Source: Listeria welshimeri serovar 6b str. SLCC5334 (GTDB lineage Bacteria; Bacillota; Bacilli; Lactobacillales; Listeriaceae). From it: 64,000 bases of DNA. The DNA lies in assembly GCF_000060285.1 (NCBI RefSeq), contig NC_008555.1, forward strand, positions 2,750,131 through 2,814,130. Reading direction: 5' to 3'. Below the pieces are notes generated by a model. That model saw only the letters and a list, made by a program, of their open reading frames with translations. It searched no databases and had not been told where the DNA came from. Below are positions 11,676 to 20,861 of this stretch, in pieces. Position 1 is the stretch's first letter. Each line of letters begins with the position of its first letter. The translations under genes and the position numbers were made by a program.

Positions 11676-11982
11676 ATTTCATTTCTTTCCAAATAGCAAT
11701 CATCTCATAAGCTACATCTCGCAATGTATAAGTTGTCATAAATTGATCTTCCGCATGCATAAAGAGGATGGAAATTTGTACATCCGAACCATCAGCTTCT
11801 TTTTGAATTAGCTGTACATGGTTTTTATGACTTTGGCTTAGAAATTCATTAGCTTCGTCTATTTTATCATAAGCTTCTTTGAAATTTCTTTGTCTCCCCA
11901 ACCTCATCGCTTCAATAATACAACTTCTTGCAGCACCAACAGAACTGATTATTTGAAATGATGCGAGTTCCATTCCTTCCAT
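11674..11982 (-). CDS. PTS IIA component, lactose/cellobiose family
   Basis: A 102-residue three-helix IIA protein of the ChbA/LicA type, which passes phosphate to its IIB partner. The active histidine is H76 in LFMHAEDQFM, the family's phosphorylation motif; RSCIIEAMRLG near residue 20 is the typical first helix. The start ATG at 11980-11982 is preceded by AGGAGG. It follows the GH3 gene by only 5 bases and belongs to one minus-strand operon IIC-IIB-GH3-IIA. It is the final gene, ended by a strong terminator. Confidence 0.92.
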   Translation of the reverse strand: MEGMELASFQIISSVGAARSCIIEAMRLGRQRNFKEAYDKIDEANEFLSQSHKNHVQLIQKEADGSDVQISILFMHAEDQFMTTYTLRDVAYEMIAIWKEMK

Positions 11983-11987
11983 TTTTG

Positions 11988-14258
11988 TTAACCTCCTATG
12001 ATTGAAACTCGCCCTGTTAATTTAGTATCTGAACTTCCACCAACGAAAATTTCTATACCACCGGGCTCTACCTCATATTTATTGTTAATTGACCATATTT
12101 CAAAGGTTGATTTAGTTAACTTAAATGTCACTTTAGCTGTCTCATTCCCTGCAATACGAATCTTTTTAAAAGCTTTTAGTTCTTTTTTTCTTCTAGTTAT
12201 ACTTGCTTCTATATCATGAATGTAAAGCTGCACTACTTCTACTCCAGCTAAATTAGAAGTATTCTTCACGTTTACACTCACTTCAACATATTGCTCATTA
12301 TTGAGTTCTGATATTGTGATAACATCTTGTTTCATTTGTAAATCTAGATATTCAAAAGTACTATAACTTAAACCATAACCAAATGGATAAAGTGGCTTTC
12401 CAGTTAAATCAAAATAATCTTCTTTATATTCGACTGCCTTTTGATTATAGTAGATAGGAATCTGACCAGAAGATCTAGGTATGCTAACTGGTAATTTACC
12501 TGAAGGATTGTAATGCCCGAATAGAACCTCAGCAATTGCTTTTCCTCCCATGCCTCCAGGATACCAAGCAGTAAGAATGGCATCTGCCTCAATACTAATT
12601 TCAGGGATTGCAATTGGTCTTCCTTGAATCAGTACAACGATTACAGGTTTACCAGTGCGCTTCATTGCATAAAATAAATCTAGTTGTGGTTGTGGAAGCG
12701 TGATATCAGAAACATCAACGTTTTCACCCGCATCCATATTTGGACCCTTAGAGCTTACCGCGCCATTACTCAAAAATTCCATATTAAAATTCCTTGCACT
12801 CGAACCGCCTAGCACCATTACAATTGCATCTGATTCTCTAGCAATTTCTTCTGCTTTTTGGATACCGTCTACCAGCTTTTCACGAATTTCAGTACCTTTT
12901 TCAGAAAGGACTTCCCAATTTTTGGGAACTAAATTTTTTATTCCTTCTAAAACAGTGACACATTCTGATTCATTTTGCGGAGCTGTATAGTCCCCCAGCT
13001 GATTATAAAGCGCATTTATACTAGGACCTATAACAGCCAATTTTTTTCTTTCACCCACTAAAGGTAATGTTTCAAAGTCGTTTTTCAAAAGGCAAATACC
13101 TTCTCGAGCAGCTTGTAAATTTAGTTGCTTCCAATCAGACTTAGGTGCTTGAATTTCTTCCGCCACAAATGGTTGCTCAAATAGACCTAACTGGAATTTC
13201 ACTTGGAGAACTCTTCTCACAGCATCGTCCACAATTTTTTCATCAAGGATATTTTTTTCTACACTTTCTTCAAGAAACGGAAATACTTCATCCCACAAAC
13301 TCAAATCCACACCAGCTTCAAGAGCCATTTTTGCCGCTTTTTTGGGATCGGGATTTAGTTTTAATAATCTATCAAGTGCACAGCCATCCGCCATGACGAT
13401 TCCAGAAAATCCCATTTCTTCTCGCAAAATACTTGTTAATAGTTCTTTATTAGCATGACAAGGAACTCCGTCAATCTCATTATATGCTGCCATCACACCA
13501 AGAGCGCCACTTCTAATTCCCGCGCGTATTGGGTCTAAGAAAATCTCTCTAAGTTCTCTTATACCAATAGAAACGGGTCCAGAATTATGACCACCAACAG
13601 GCTCACCTTGTGCTGCAAAATGCTTTAAAATAACTGCAATTTTCCCATCTGATTGGAACCCATCTGTAATTGCCGCTGTTAATTCTGATGCAAGATACGG
13701 ATCTTCCCCATAACACTCTTCGGCGCGACCCCAACGTGGATCCCGAAGTATATCTAAAGCTGATGCAAGCGCTAGATGAACTCCTTTTTCGGAAATTTCT
13801 TCAGCGATTGCATGTGCAACTTGTTTTTGCAACTCTGGATGAAAAGAAGCTGCACGAGCTAAATTTACTGGATAAGACTCACTGTCTAATGCTTGGTGGC
13901 CGTGCGGAACTTCCTCAGCTAATAATACCGGAATCCCTAAGCGCGTATTTTCAATCACATAACGTTGAATTTTGTTAGCTACTTTACCAGCATTTTTTCG
14001 ACTTACACCTGTGTCCTTATTCATTTTAGACCATGGATCAGCTCGAAAAAGACCATATAAAGCACCAATACCCTCAAACCTAGTTACTTCTTCTTTAAAT
14101 TTTTCTGTGATTTGAAATGTTTCGCCATCTCTTGAAAAAGCTTCCCATCCATACATTCTTTGGTTTAACTGACCACATTTTTCTGCTAAAGTCATCTTGG
14201 AAAGTAAGTCTTCTACACGTTTCGAAACAGGTTTATTCTTATCCAAATAAATAGCCAT
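11988..14258 (-). CDS. Glycoside hydrolase family 3 beta-glucosidase
   Basis: This 756-residue cytoplasmic enzyme has the GH3 N-terminal barrel (KHFAAQGEP near 212; nucleophile region GFSGIVMADG with D291), the alpha/beta sandwich domain (about 370-570) and a C-terminal fibronectin-III-like domain. There is no signal peptide. It has the usual length of BglX-type beta-glucosidases or beta-xylosidases. Its place between IIB and IIA genes of a cellobiose-family PTS suggests it cuts oligosaccharides that enter through this or another system; GH3 enzymes act on unphosphorylated or phosphorylated substrates, so the exact sugar is open. The start follows GGAGGAGAG. Confidence 0.92.
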   Translation of the reverse strand: MAIYLDKNKPVSKRVEDLLSKMTLAEKCGQLNQRMYGWEAFSRDGETFQITEKFKEEVTRFEGIGALYGLFRADPWSKMNKDTGVSRKNAGKVANKIQRYVIENTRLGIPVLLAEEVPHGHQALDSESYPVNLARAASFHPELQKQVAHAIAEEISEKGVHLALASALDILRDPRWGRAEECYGEDPYLASELTAAITDGFQSDGKIAVILKHFAAQGEPVGGHNSGPVSIGIRELREIFLDPIRAGIRSGALGVMAAYNEIDGVPCHANKELLTSILREEMGFSGIVMADGCALDRLLKLNPDPKKAAKMALEAGVDLSLWDEVFPFLEESVEKNILDEKIVDDAVRRVLQVKFQLGLFEQPFVAEEIQAPKSDWKQLNLQAAREGICLLKNDFETLPLVGERKKLAVIGPSINALYNQLGDYTAPQNESECVTVLEGIKNLVPKNWEVLSEKGTEIREKLVDGIQKAEEIARESDAIVMVLGGSSARNFNMEFLSNGAVSSKGPNMDAGENVDVSDITLPQPQLDLFYAMKRTGKPVIVVLIQGRPIAIPEISIEADAILTAWYPGGMGGKAIAEVLFGHYNPSGKLPVSIPRSSGQIPIYYNQKAVEYKEDYFDLTGKPLYPFGYGLSYSTFEYLDLQMKQDVITISELNNEQYVEVSVNVKNTSNLAGVEVVQLYIHDIEASITRRKKELKAFKKIRIAGNETAKVTFKLTKSTFEIWSINNKYEVEPGGIEIFVGGSSDTKLTGRVSIIGG

Positions 14259-14292
14259 ATCCTCTCTCCTCCTTGCTAAACAACTAAGAACT

Positions 14293-14592
14293 TTATAATA
14301 AACTAATTGCTAAATCTAACACTTTCTCCCCGTTCATTCGGCCATAATCCACGATGTCGATAACTGCTACAGATACTTTATCACCAACTGTTTCTATTAC
14401 TTTATCTTTCATATAATTCACTTGGGGTCCGAGTAAGATTGCATCTGCTTTACGCCATTTTTTTTCGAAATCAGTTTCTGAAATAGCCCAAATAGTTAAT
14501 TCTAAATTACGTTCTTCTACAACACGTTCCATTTTTCTTACTAAAACACTTGTAGACATTCCCGCATTACACATCAGCATAATATTTTTCAT
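14293..14592 (-). CDS. PTS IIB component, lactose/cellobiose family
   Basis: A 99-residue IIB protein with the phosphocysteine C8 in MLMCNAGMSTS, the hallmark of cellobiose-type IIB. I use the ATG at 14590-14592 behind GGAGGG; an in-frame TTG five codons earlier overlaps that ribosome site. It lies 15 bases after IIC and 34 bases before the GH3 gene. Confidence 0.93.
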   Translation of the reverse strand: MKNIMLMCNAGMSTSVLVRKMERVVEERNLELTIWAISETDFEKKWRKADAILLGPQVNYMKDKVIETVGDKVSVAVIDIVDYGRMNGEKVLDLAISLL

Positions 14593-14607
14593 ATAAAATC
14601 CCTCCAA

Positions 14608-15903
14608 TTAAGCTTTAATTCGATCATTGGCTTTTAAGAACGGTAGGTAAAGAAGTACGCACACGCCAATCAAGAAAATCTGGAATACTGCAGCGCGCCA
14701 GTCTCCACCTGTTGAAAGGAATCCAGAAGCAACAACGGGTGTCGTCCATGGAACCATCACTACTACTTCTGAAATCATATTCAGTTTTGTCGCAAAATAC
14801 GCTAAACATAAGCAAAGTGGTGTTGAAATAATAAATGGAATCATTAAACTTAAGTTATAAACAATCGGAAGGCCAAATACTACAGGCTCATTGATGTTAA
14901 ATAAACCCGGAGCCGCAGATAAAGTAGCTATTTCACGATAATCTTTTCGTTTTGACCAAATAAAAATTGCTATTAATAACGCAATTGTATTTCCGCCACC
15001 ACCCATAACACCAAAAACATCACGGAACGTAGTATTAATAATATGTGGAATCTCTGTATGATTCGCAAATGCTGTCATATTTTCTTGCATATTTGCCAAA
15101 AGAACCGGATCCATGATGGGTCCTAGAATACCACTGCCCGCAATCCCAATCGAATACAGCATTTGTGAAATTGTCATTAAAGTCAAGAATCCCGGAACGC
15201 TTGTAACAAGGAATGTTAATGGTTCTTGAATAATCGCGCTAATTAAAGAATACAAATTCAAGCTGAATAATGTCACTACTAAAAATGAAATAAATGCAAA
15301 AATAAGTATCGTTAACATTGTAGGAATAAGCACATTGAATGATTTAATTACTGCTGGAGGTACACTATCACCAGAAATATGAATCTTCATTTTCTCACTC
15401 TTAGAAAGGCGAATGAATACTTCCGTTGCAAGGAGCGCAGTTACAATCCCAACAAACATCCCTGCCGAACCCATCAATGCTATCGGCAATACTCCTCCAA
15501 CTTCTACAGCTTTTTCTGCTCCAATCGGTACAACCTCAGTTACCGCTGGAATGAAGATAACAATAAGTGCGATAGTCATTAATGCTGGCGCAAATGGATT
15601 TTCAAACTTCCGATTTTGCGCTAAAAAATACGCAACCGACGCCCCAATTAAAATAGTAATAATCCCCAAAGTCCCATTCACAATACTGTTACCTAGCCCT
15701 TGCCAAGTAGTAAGTGTTTTGGAACTGATGATTGCCGACATAAAACCATCCGGCTTAATAATAACGTTATTAATTAAAACCATAAATCCAGCTAACATAA
15801 TAAAAGGTAAGATAGTAGCGAATGCATCACGCATAGACTTCAAATGAATTTGATTTCCAAGCTTCTGCGATAACCAACTTAATTTCTCGATGAATTTTTT
15901 CAA
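14608..15903 (-). CDS. PTS IIC component, cellobiose/lichenan family
   Basis: A 431-residue membrane permease domain with about ten hydrophobic segments and the family signature region GGGGNTIALLIAIFIWS and FNINEPVVFGLPIVYN (sugar-binding loop). It forms a complete cellobiose-family permease with the IIB and IIA proteins encoded just downstream. It is the first gene of the operon. Upstream lie a cre-like site and a long inverted repeat that may bind the PRD activator whose gene follows at 16050. Confidence 0.93.
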   Translation of the reverse strand: MKKFIEKLSWLSQKLGNQIHLKSMRDAFATILPFIMLAGFMVLINNVIIKPDGFMSAIISSKTLTTWQGLGNSIVNGTLGIITILIGASVAYFLAQNRKFENPFAPALMTIALIVIFIPAVTEVVPIGAEKAVEVGGVLPIALMGSAGMFVGIVTALLATEVFIRLSKSEKMKIHISGDSVPPAVIKSFNVLIPTMLTILIFAFISFLVVTLFSLNLYSLISAIIQEPLTFLVTSVPGFLTLMTISQMLYSIGIAGSGILGPIMDPVLLANMQENMTAFANHTEIPHIINTTFRDVFGVMGGGGNTIALLIAIFIWSKRKDYREIATLSAAPGLFNINEPVVFGLPIVYNLSLMIPFIISTPLCLCLAYFATKLNMISEVVVMVPWTTPVVASGFLSTGGDWRAAVFQIFLIGVCVLLYLPFLKANDRIKA

Positions 15904-15932
15904 TTTTTATACCTCCTTTGATATTACAATAA

Positions 15933-15946
15933 GTGTAGCGCTTTCT
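15933..15946 (-). promoter_or_regulatory. Possible CcpA cre site before the cellobiose-type PTS operon
   Basis: AGAAAGCGCTACAC on the minus strand shares the AARCGYT core of the cre consensus, with about three mismatches outside the core. It lies 30 bases before the IIC start. Confidence 0.45.
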
Positions 15947-15969
15947 TTTTGTTAAATAAATCTAGTCTT

Positions 15970-15998
15970 TTTCCGCATCTATATTTTACATGCGGAAA
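15970..15998. promoter_or_regulatory. Inverted repeat, candidate operator for the PRD activator
   Basis: TTTCCGCAT and ATGCGGAAA form a perfect 9-bp inverted repeat with an 11-base spacer, about 70 bases upstream of the IIC start codon. PRD activators of the MtlR/LicR type bind such inverted repeats upstream of the -35 region of their PTS operons. The match of position and symmetry is the evidence; the function is inferred. Confidence 0.55.
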
Positions 15999-15999
15999 T

Positions 16000-16044
16000 A
16001 AAAAAAGCCCATTAAACTTTTCTTTAAAAAAGTCTAACGGGTTT
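16000..16044 (-). terminator. Terminator of the PRD activator gene
   Basis: Imperfect arms AAACCCGTTAGACTTTT / AAAAGTTTAATGGGC on the minus strand are followed by a T-run. Confidence 0.7.
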
Positions 16045-16049
16045 CTTGG

Positions 16050-17966
16050 TTATAATGTTTGTAACACTCGCATAAAACCTTCAAAATTAGTCACACGTTT
16101 TAGCTCTCCCATTGCTTTTGGACTTTCTACTAAATTGCTAATAAGCTCATACACTGTTGCAAGCTGTTGCTGTTGCCGATTTTTCACAGCTAACATAAAA
16201 ACAACTTGCGCTTGGTCTTCCTCATTCCACTTCACTCCTCCACCACTACAAATACAGACTCCGATAACTGTTTCTTGAACATTAGCCTCTATTGGATGTG
16301 GCGCCGCAAGTCCATTGCCTAAATAAGTCGGTACAATTTCTTCCCGCTCAAAAAGTGATGGTAGATAGTCTGCACCAACAATTTTATTTTCCAGTAACAG
16401 ACTTGCTAAATCTATCAATACTTGCTCTTTATCTTTCTTATCACTTATTAAAAACAATGATTCCTTAAAAACTTTATCCACATTAAATTGATTTTCCATT
16501 GCATCTTTCTTGATTAAAGCCGTAATATTTCGAATATCTGCTTTCGTTAAAAATGGCGACACTTGGACGAATGGATGCAATTTCATTCGTAATGGTACTG
16601 TAGAGATAACAAAATCACACATCGTTCCGCTCTGCTCATATTCTTTAAAAGAGTATACACCAATTATATCAAGCGCATTCTCAAACTCTTTTCGCACTTT
16701 AGATTCCAAAAGTTGTGATGTTCCTAAACCCGAAGCGCATACTATTAATACTTTTTGTTTATCAGATACTACCTCTTTATCTAAGCCATATAAAAAATGA
16801 ATAGCTAAATATCCAACCTCCGCCTCATTCACTTTTGTTTTAAGCTCTTGTTCAAGTACATCTTTAGCAACCAAACCTAGTTCGAAAGCTAGTGGATAAT
16901 TAGACTTTAGATTTTTTAGATAAGGGTTTTGGATATTCATGTTAAATTTCATTCTATTAATAGCAGGTTTTAAATGCAGTGCAATATTTGAAATCATCTT
17001 TTGATCTTGCTTAAAGTCATAACCATATAATTCTTTAATTTTTGTTAACATCTTATCAACAATAATATACTCGCGGTAATTATTGAAATCACTTTTTCTA
17101 TTTTTCGAACTAAGATGTAGAAGTAGATACGAAATCTCACTCTCTGGGAAATGAATTCCTTCTGAAAGGTCGATTTCTTTTATAATATCTTGAGCCGCGC
17201 GGAATTCAGGAATACTAAATTCAATATCTTCCAAATCCGTTACATGCACATAACAATTATCCTTTACACGACATACTGCAATGGCAATATGGATAATCAA
17301 ATTTTTAACCGAAATGTCTGTCATATGAATATTATATTTTGCTATATTAGAAATAACAACCTGCTCAATCATTTCCAAATTAACTTCGCTAAAAAAATTT
17401 CTTTCTGTATCAGTAATAAGTGGATTTGCAGACTCTACTAACAAATATCTTGAAAAACAAAAACGAATTGCAACTTCTACACCAGTAATCCTAATTCCAT
17501 AGCTAGCTCGTTTCTCCACTTTTAATCCATTTTCTTTTAGTTTTCGCTTAACTTCTAAAATATCTAAATTTATTGTAGACTTACTAACAAAAAGTTCTTC
17601 TGCTAGCTTTTCCAGCTTAACATAATCATTATTCAATAATAAATATCGAATAATGTAATCTGTTCTATCCTCTGCAAACATAGGAACAATATTCATATTA
17701 GCTCTTCCTACTGAATTATCCAGAAGAACTTCACGAAGTATTTTTTCATCACTAACAACTAAGCGATACCCTACACCACTAAGAGACTCAATTTGATTTC
17801 CGCCAGTCTTCAGGATTTCATTAATCATTTTAATATCATTTCTAATTGTCCGAGGGTTAACAGCTAAGGCTTCCCCAAGTTCTCTACCACTAATAAACTC
17901 CATCTTTAAATAAAGCATATGAACTATTTGTTTCCACCTTGGCAATGATAATTTTGAAGCACTCAC
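16050..17966 (-). CDS. PRD-containing transcriptional activator with EIIB and EIIA domains (MtlR/LicR type)
   Basis: The 638-residue regulator starts with an HTH (LNTRTIRND-like segment AVNPRTIRNDI and a second HTH, EELFVSKSTINLDI), followed by two PRDs (about 200-400), an EIIB-like domain with VLIVCASGLGTSQLL near 415, and a C-terminal EIIA domain of the fructose/mannitol type (phosphohistidine in NGLAAPHPIEAN). The layout is that of LicR/MtlR proteins that read PTS state and activate a neighbouring PTS operon. The start is a GTG at 17964-17966 behind AGGAGTGGAG. It is encoded just upstream of, and on the same strand as, the PTS operon it probably controls. Confidence 0.93.
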   Translation of the reverse strand: MSASKLSLPRWKQIVHMLYLKMEFISGRELGEALAVNPRTIRNDIKMINEILKTGGNQIESLSGVGYRLVVSDEKILREVLLDNSVGRANMNIVPMFAEDRTDYIIRYLLLNNDYVKLEKLAEELFVSKSTINLDILEVKRKLKENGLKVEKRASYGIRITGVEVAIRFCFSRYLLVESANPLITDTERNFFSEVNLEMIEQVVISNIAKYNIHMTDISVKNLIIHIAIAVCRVKDNCYVHVTDLEDIEFSIPEFRAAQDIIKEIDLSEGIHFPESEISYLLLHLSSKNRKSDFNNYREYIIVDKMLTKIKELYGYDFKQDQKMISNIALHLKPAINRMKFNMNIQNPYLKNLKSNYPLAFELGLVAKDVLEQELKTKVNEAEVGYLAIHFLYGLDKEVVSDKQKVLIVCASGLGTSQLLESKVRKEFENALDIIGVYSFKEYEQSGTMCDFVISTVPLRMKLHPFVQVSPFLTKADIRNITALIKKDAMENQFNVDKVFKESLFLISDKKDKEQVLIDLASLLLENKIVGADYLPSLFEREEIVPTYLGNGLAAPHPIEANVQETVIGVCICSGGGVKWNEEDQAQVVFMLAVKNRQQQQLATVYELISNLVESPKAMGELKRVTNFEGFMRVLQTL

Positions 17967-18121
17967 GTAGCTCCACTCCTCACAACAATTAATTTAAGCT
18001 ATATAACTCTGATTATAAGCCTATCCCCTCATAACGACAAGTCTTCCTAAAATAGTACTAAGTATTTCTCTAAAAAACAATATCACTACAATCTCTTATT
18101 CCCAATGCTTCAAACTAAAAA

Positions 18122-18137
18122 TGTTTCACGTGAAACA
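18122..18137. promoter_or_regulatory. parS: parS site, perfect
   Basis: TGTTTCACGTGAAACA lies directly beside the kat terminator. Confidence 0.95.
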
Positions 18138-18183
18138 CAAAAAACGAAAACCCTTTAATCAGCAAAGGATTTTCGTTTTTATT
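18138..18183 (-). terminator. Terminator of kat, copy 2 of a 46-bp exact duplicate
   Basis: The hairpin and both flanks are base-for-base identical to 11630-11675. Confidence 0.88.
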
Positions 18184-18187
18184 TCAC

Positions 18188-19654
18188 TTATTTTAAATCT
18201 GTTACATGTTCTTCAAGATTAATACCAGTTCCCTTAGCCACTCGACTAGCAAATTCTGGCTCTATTTGATAAAAGTTGCGTAAGTTACGGATTTTAATAT
18301 CATCTCGTACTTCAGACCAATCATCGACAATGTTTTTCACAAGTGCTGCGCGTTCGGCATCTGTATAGCGGTCCCATACTTCTTTTGCATGACCAAAATT
18401 ATTTGGTTTTTCAGCAATCAGACGACCAGAGATGTTGCCACGAATTTCTTGTTCTTGTTCGATAAATGCTGGATTTTCTTTTGGTTCTGTATCATAACTA
18501 TTTGGCTCATAATTAATCGAACTCGTTTGCTGCTTAAATGGCATCTGACCATCACGTTGGTTATTCGCAACAGGTGCTTTCGGGCTGTTAATTGGAAGTT
18601 GTAAATAGTTTGGCCCCACACGGTGTCTTTGCGTATCAGAGTAAGAGAACAGACGGCCTTGCAACAAACGGTCCTCAGAAGGCAGCATACCGCGTACAAG
18701 TACACCAGGATTAAAACCAACTGATTCTGTTTCCGCAAAAATATTATCTGGATTGCGGTCAAGTGTCATCGTTCCAACATGTTCATAAGGAAATACATCT
18801 TCAAACCAATCTTTTGTAGCGTCTAGTGGATTGAAATCAAAGTTATCTAAGTCTTTCGGATCCAGCACTTGCACATATAAATCCCACTCTGGATAATCTC
18901 CGTTTTCAATTGCTTCATACAAATCACGACTCGCATGGTTAAATTCTTTTCCCTGAATTTGCGCAGCTTGCTCTGTCGAAAGGTTCACGATTCCTGCTTT
19001 TGGAATCCAGCGCAGTTTTACATAGACAGTTTTACCTTCTTCATTAATCCATTTAAACGCGTGAACACTAGATCCACGAATTTCACGATAAGATGCCGGA
19101 GTTCCTTCATCACTAAATAAATACATAATCATCGTGGTAGCTTCTGGAGATAAACTAAAGAAATCCCAATAGCGATTACCATCTTGAATATTCGTGCGCG
19201 GATCGGGCTTCAAGGAATGAATAACGTCTGGAAACTTAATCGCATCACGAATAAAGAACACCGGCAAGTTATTTCCGACAAAGTCGTAATTCCCTTCTTC
19301 CGTATAAAATTTAACAGAGAACCCACGTGGATCACGCAATGTTTCTGGAGAATGTTGGCCATGAATTACTGTTGAAAAACGAGCAAAAACCTCTGTTTCA
19401 GTTCCTTCTTCTTGTAAAAAATTAGCGATTGTATATTTTTTCATACTTTTTTTAGTAACAAACTTTCCGTGCGCCCCAGCACCGCGAGCATGTACAACTC
19501 GTTCTGGCACTCGTTCTCTATCAAAATGCGCCAACTTCTCAATTAGCACGTAATCTTCTAGTAAAGTTGGTCCTTTAAGTCCCGCAGTCATCGAATTTTG
19601 GTTGTCACCAACCGGCACACCTTGATTCGTTGTTAAATTCTTTCTATCTGTCAT
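18188..19654 (-). CDS. kat: Heme catalase
   Basis: This 488-residue clade-3-size catalase breaks hydrogen peroxide into water and oxygen. The catalytic histidine is H55 in ERVVHARGAG, the distal asparagine N128 in VGNNLPVFF, and the proximal heme tyrosine Y338 in RLFSYSDTQRHR; all are intact. A PerR box 37 bases upstream fits the known peroxide control of Listeria catalase. In EGD-e, as I recall, the next genes upstream are bvrC-bvrB-bvrA; here the next gene is the DUF951 gene after only 142 bases. Confidence 0.97.
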   Translation of the reverse strand: MTDRKNLTTNQGVPVGDNQNSMTAGLKGPTLLEDYVLIEKLAHFDRERVPERVVHARGAGAHGKFVTKKSMKKYTIANFLQEEGTETEVFARFSTVIHGQHSPETLRDPRGFSVKFYTEEGNYDFVGNNLPVFFIRDAIKFPDVIHSLKPDPRTNIQDGNRYWDFFSLSPEATTMIMYLFSDEGTPASYREIRGSSVHAFKWINEEGKTVYVKLRWIPKAGIVNLSTEQAAQIQGKEFNHASRDLYEAIENGDYPEWDLYVQVLDPKDLDNFDFNPLDATKDWFEDVFPYEHVGTMTLDRNPDNIFAETESVGFNPGVLVRGMLPSEDRLLQGRLFSYSDTQRHRVGPNYLQLPINSPKAPVANNQRDGQMPFKQQTSSINYEPNSYDTEPKENPAFIEQEQEIRGNISGRLIAEKPNNFGHAKEVWDRYTDAERAALVKNIVDDWSEVRDDIKIRNLRNFYQIEPEFASRVAKGTGINLEEHVTDLK

Positions 19655-19691
19655 ATGTAAATACCTCCATATAAATTCTATATCATTTTAT

Positions 19692-19706
19692 TTATAATAA
19701 TTATTA
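19692..19706. promoter_or_regulatory. PerR box upstream of kat
   Basis: TTATAATAATTATTA matches the PerR consensus TTATAATNATTATAA at all but one defined position and lies between the kat start and the next gene. Confidence 0.75.
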
Positions 19707-19763
19707 AATGATACTATTTATATTCTAAAGGAGGAATAGCTAAACTTCAACTAATAGACTTAA

Positions 19764-19797
19764 CAAAAAAACAGGCGAGAAAATAATCGCCTGTTTT
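19764..19797 (-). terminator. Terminator after the DUF951 gene
   Basis: AACAGGCGA / TCGCCTGTT hairpin with A-run and T-run on its two sides. Confidence 0.85.
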
Positions 19798-19997
19798 TAT
19801 TCTTGTACAGCCTTAACTAAGATTTTCTTCACTTTTCGCTCGAATTCGCGACGTGGAATCATGACACTATGTCCGCAACCTTCGCACTTAATACGAATAT
19901 CCATCCCCATGCGAATGATCTTAAAACGATTGGTACCACATGGATGGGGCTTTTTCATTTCTACAATATCATTTAAATCGAAATGCTTTTTTTCCAT
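19797..19997 (-). CDS. DUF951 family small protein (YyzM-like)
   Basis: A 66-residue protein with MKKPHPCGTNRFKIIRMG and a CEGCGHSVMIPR segment, so three cysteines and a zinc-ribbon look. DUF951 genes sit beside spo0J in many Bacillota; the function is unknown. I prefer the ATG at 19995-19997, five bases after AGGTTGTGA; a GTG and an ATG two to three codons further upstream are alternatives. It follows parB by 12 bases and shares its operon. Confidence 0.88.
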   Translation of the reverse strand: MEKKHFDLNDIVEMKKPHPCGTNRFKIIRMGMDIRIKCEGCGHSVMIPRREFERKVKKILVKAVQE

Positions 19998-20009
19998 AAA
20001 CATCACAAC

Positions 20010-20861
20010 CTATTCATCATCAAACTGAATATCTAAAATCTCTAAAATACGATCTAAATCATCATCTGATAAAAATTCAATTTCAATTTTACCTTTTTTA
20101 TCGCGACGTTTAATCGAAACGGCTGTTCCAAATTTATCACGTAATTGGCTTTCACTTTCACGAATAAAGATAGGAACTCTTGCTGGTTTGATTGTTTCAC
20201 GTGAAACATTGTCATTCAAATTGTTCACAACGTCTTCCAATTGACGAACTGTTAACCCTTGTGCCACAGCTTTTTTAGCAGTTGGGATGATATTTTTCTT
20301 GAGTTTTAAACCTAATAACACTCGTCCATGACCAGCTGATAAAGAGCCATCACGAAGCATTACTTGAACTTCTTCAGGCAATGTCAAAAGACGAACAAAA
20401 TTAGCAATATAAGGTCTGCTTTTCCCAACACGTTCTGCTAATTTCGCTTGTGTTAGACTTAATTTTTTCATAAGGAATTGATACGATTCAGCTTCTTCTA
20501 ACGGAGACAAATCTTCCCGTTGCAAGTTTTCAATGACAGACAGCTCCATCATTTCTTCTTCCGTTAAATCACGCACAACTGCTGGTATTTCTTTTAATTT
20601 AGCTTCTTTTGCTGCGCGGAATCTCCGCTCACCTACAACGATTTCATATCCTTTTTTAGCATTTCTTAAAATAATTGGTTGTAAAACGCCGTGGATTTTA
20701 ATAGAATCACGTAATTCATTGATTGCTTTCGTATCAAAAATTTTACGTGGTTGATATGGATTGGGCTTGATTTCTTTTATAGCGATATTTTGAACAGTTT
20801 CTTCATTCGCATCAACATTATTGAATAACGCATTGATTCCTTTACCTAGACCTTTAGCCAT
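20010..20861 (-). CDS. parB: Chromosome-partition protein ParB (Spo0J)
   Basis: The 283-residue CTPase/clamp loads at parS and slides on DNA. It has the N-terminal ParB/Srx domain with [11 protein letters not shown] near 80, an HTH ([23 protein letters not shown]) and a C-terminal dimer domain. The ATG at 20859-20861 overlaps the parA stop by 8 bases (ATGGCTAA) and has AAGGAAGTGG upstream. Its own coding region contains a perfect parS (20193-20208), as in Bacillus spo0J. Listeria do not sporulate, so its role is in origin segregation and SMC loading. Confidence 0.97.
   Translation of the reverse strand: MAKGLGKGINALFNNVDANEETVQNIAIKEIKPNPYQPRKIFDTKAINELRDSIKIHGVLQPIILRNAKKGYEIVVGERRFRAAKEAKLKEIPAVVRDLTEEEMMELSVIENLQREDLSPLEEAESYQFLMKKLSLTQAKLAERVGKSRPYIANFVRLLTLPEEVQVMLRDGSLSAGHGRVLLGLKLKKNIIPTAKKAVAQGLTVRQLEDVVNNLNDNVSRETIKPARVPIFIRESESQLRDKFGTAVSIKRRDKKGKIEIEFLSDDDLDRILEILDIQFDDE
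20193..20208. promoter_or_regulatory. parS: parS site, perfect, inside parB
   Basis: TGTTTCACGTGAAACA within the parB coding region. Confidence 0.95.
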
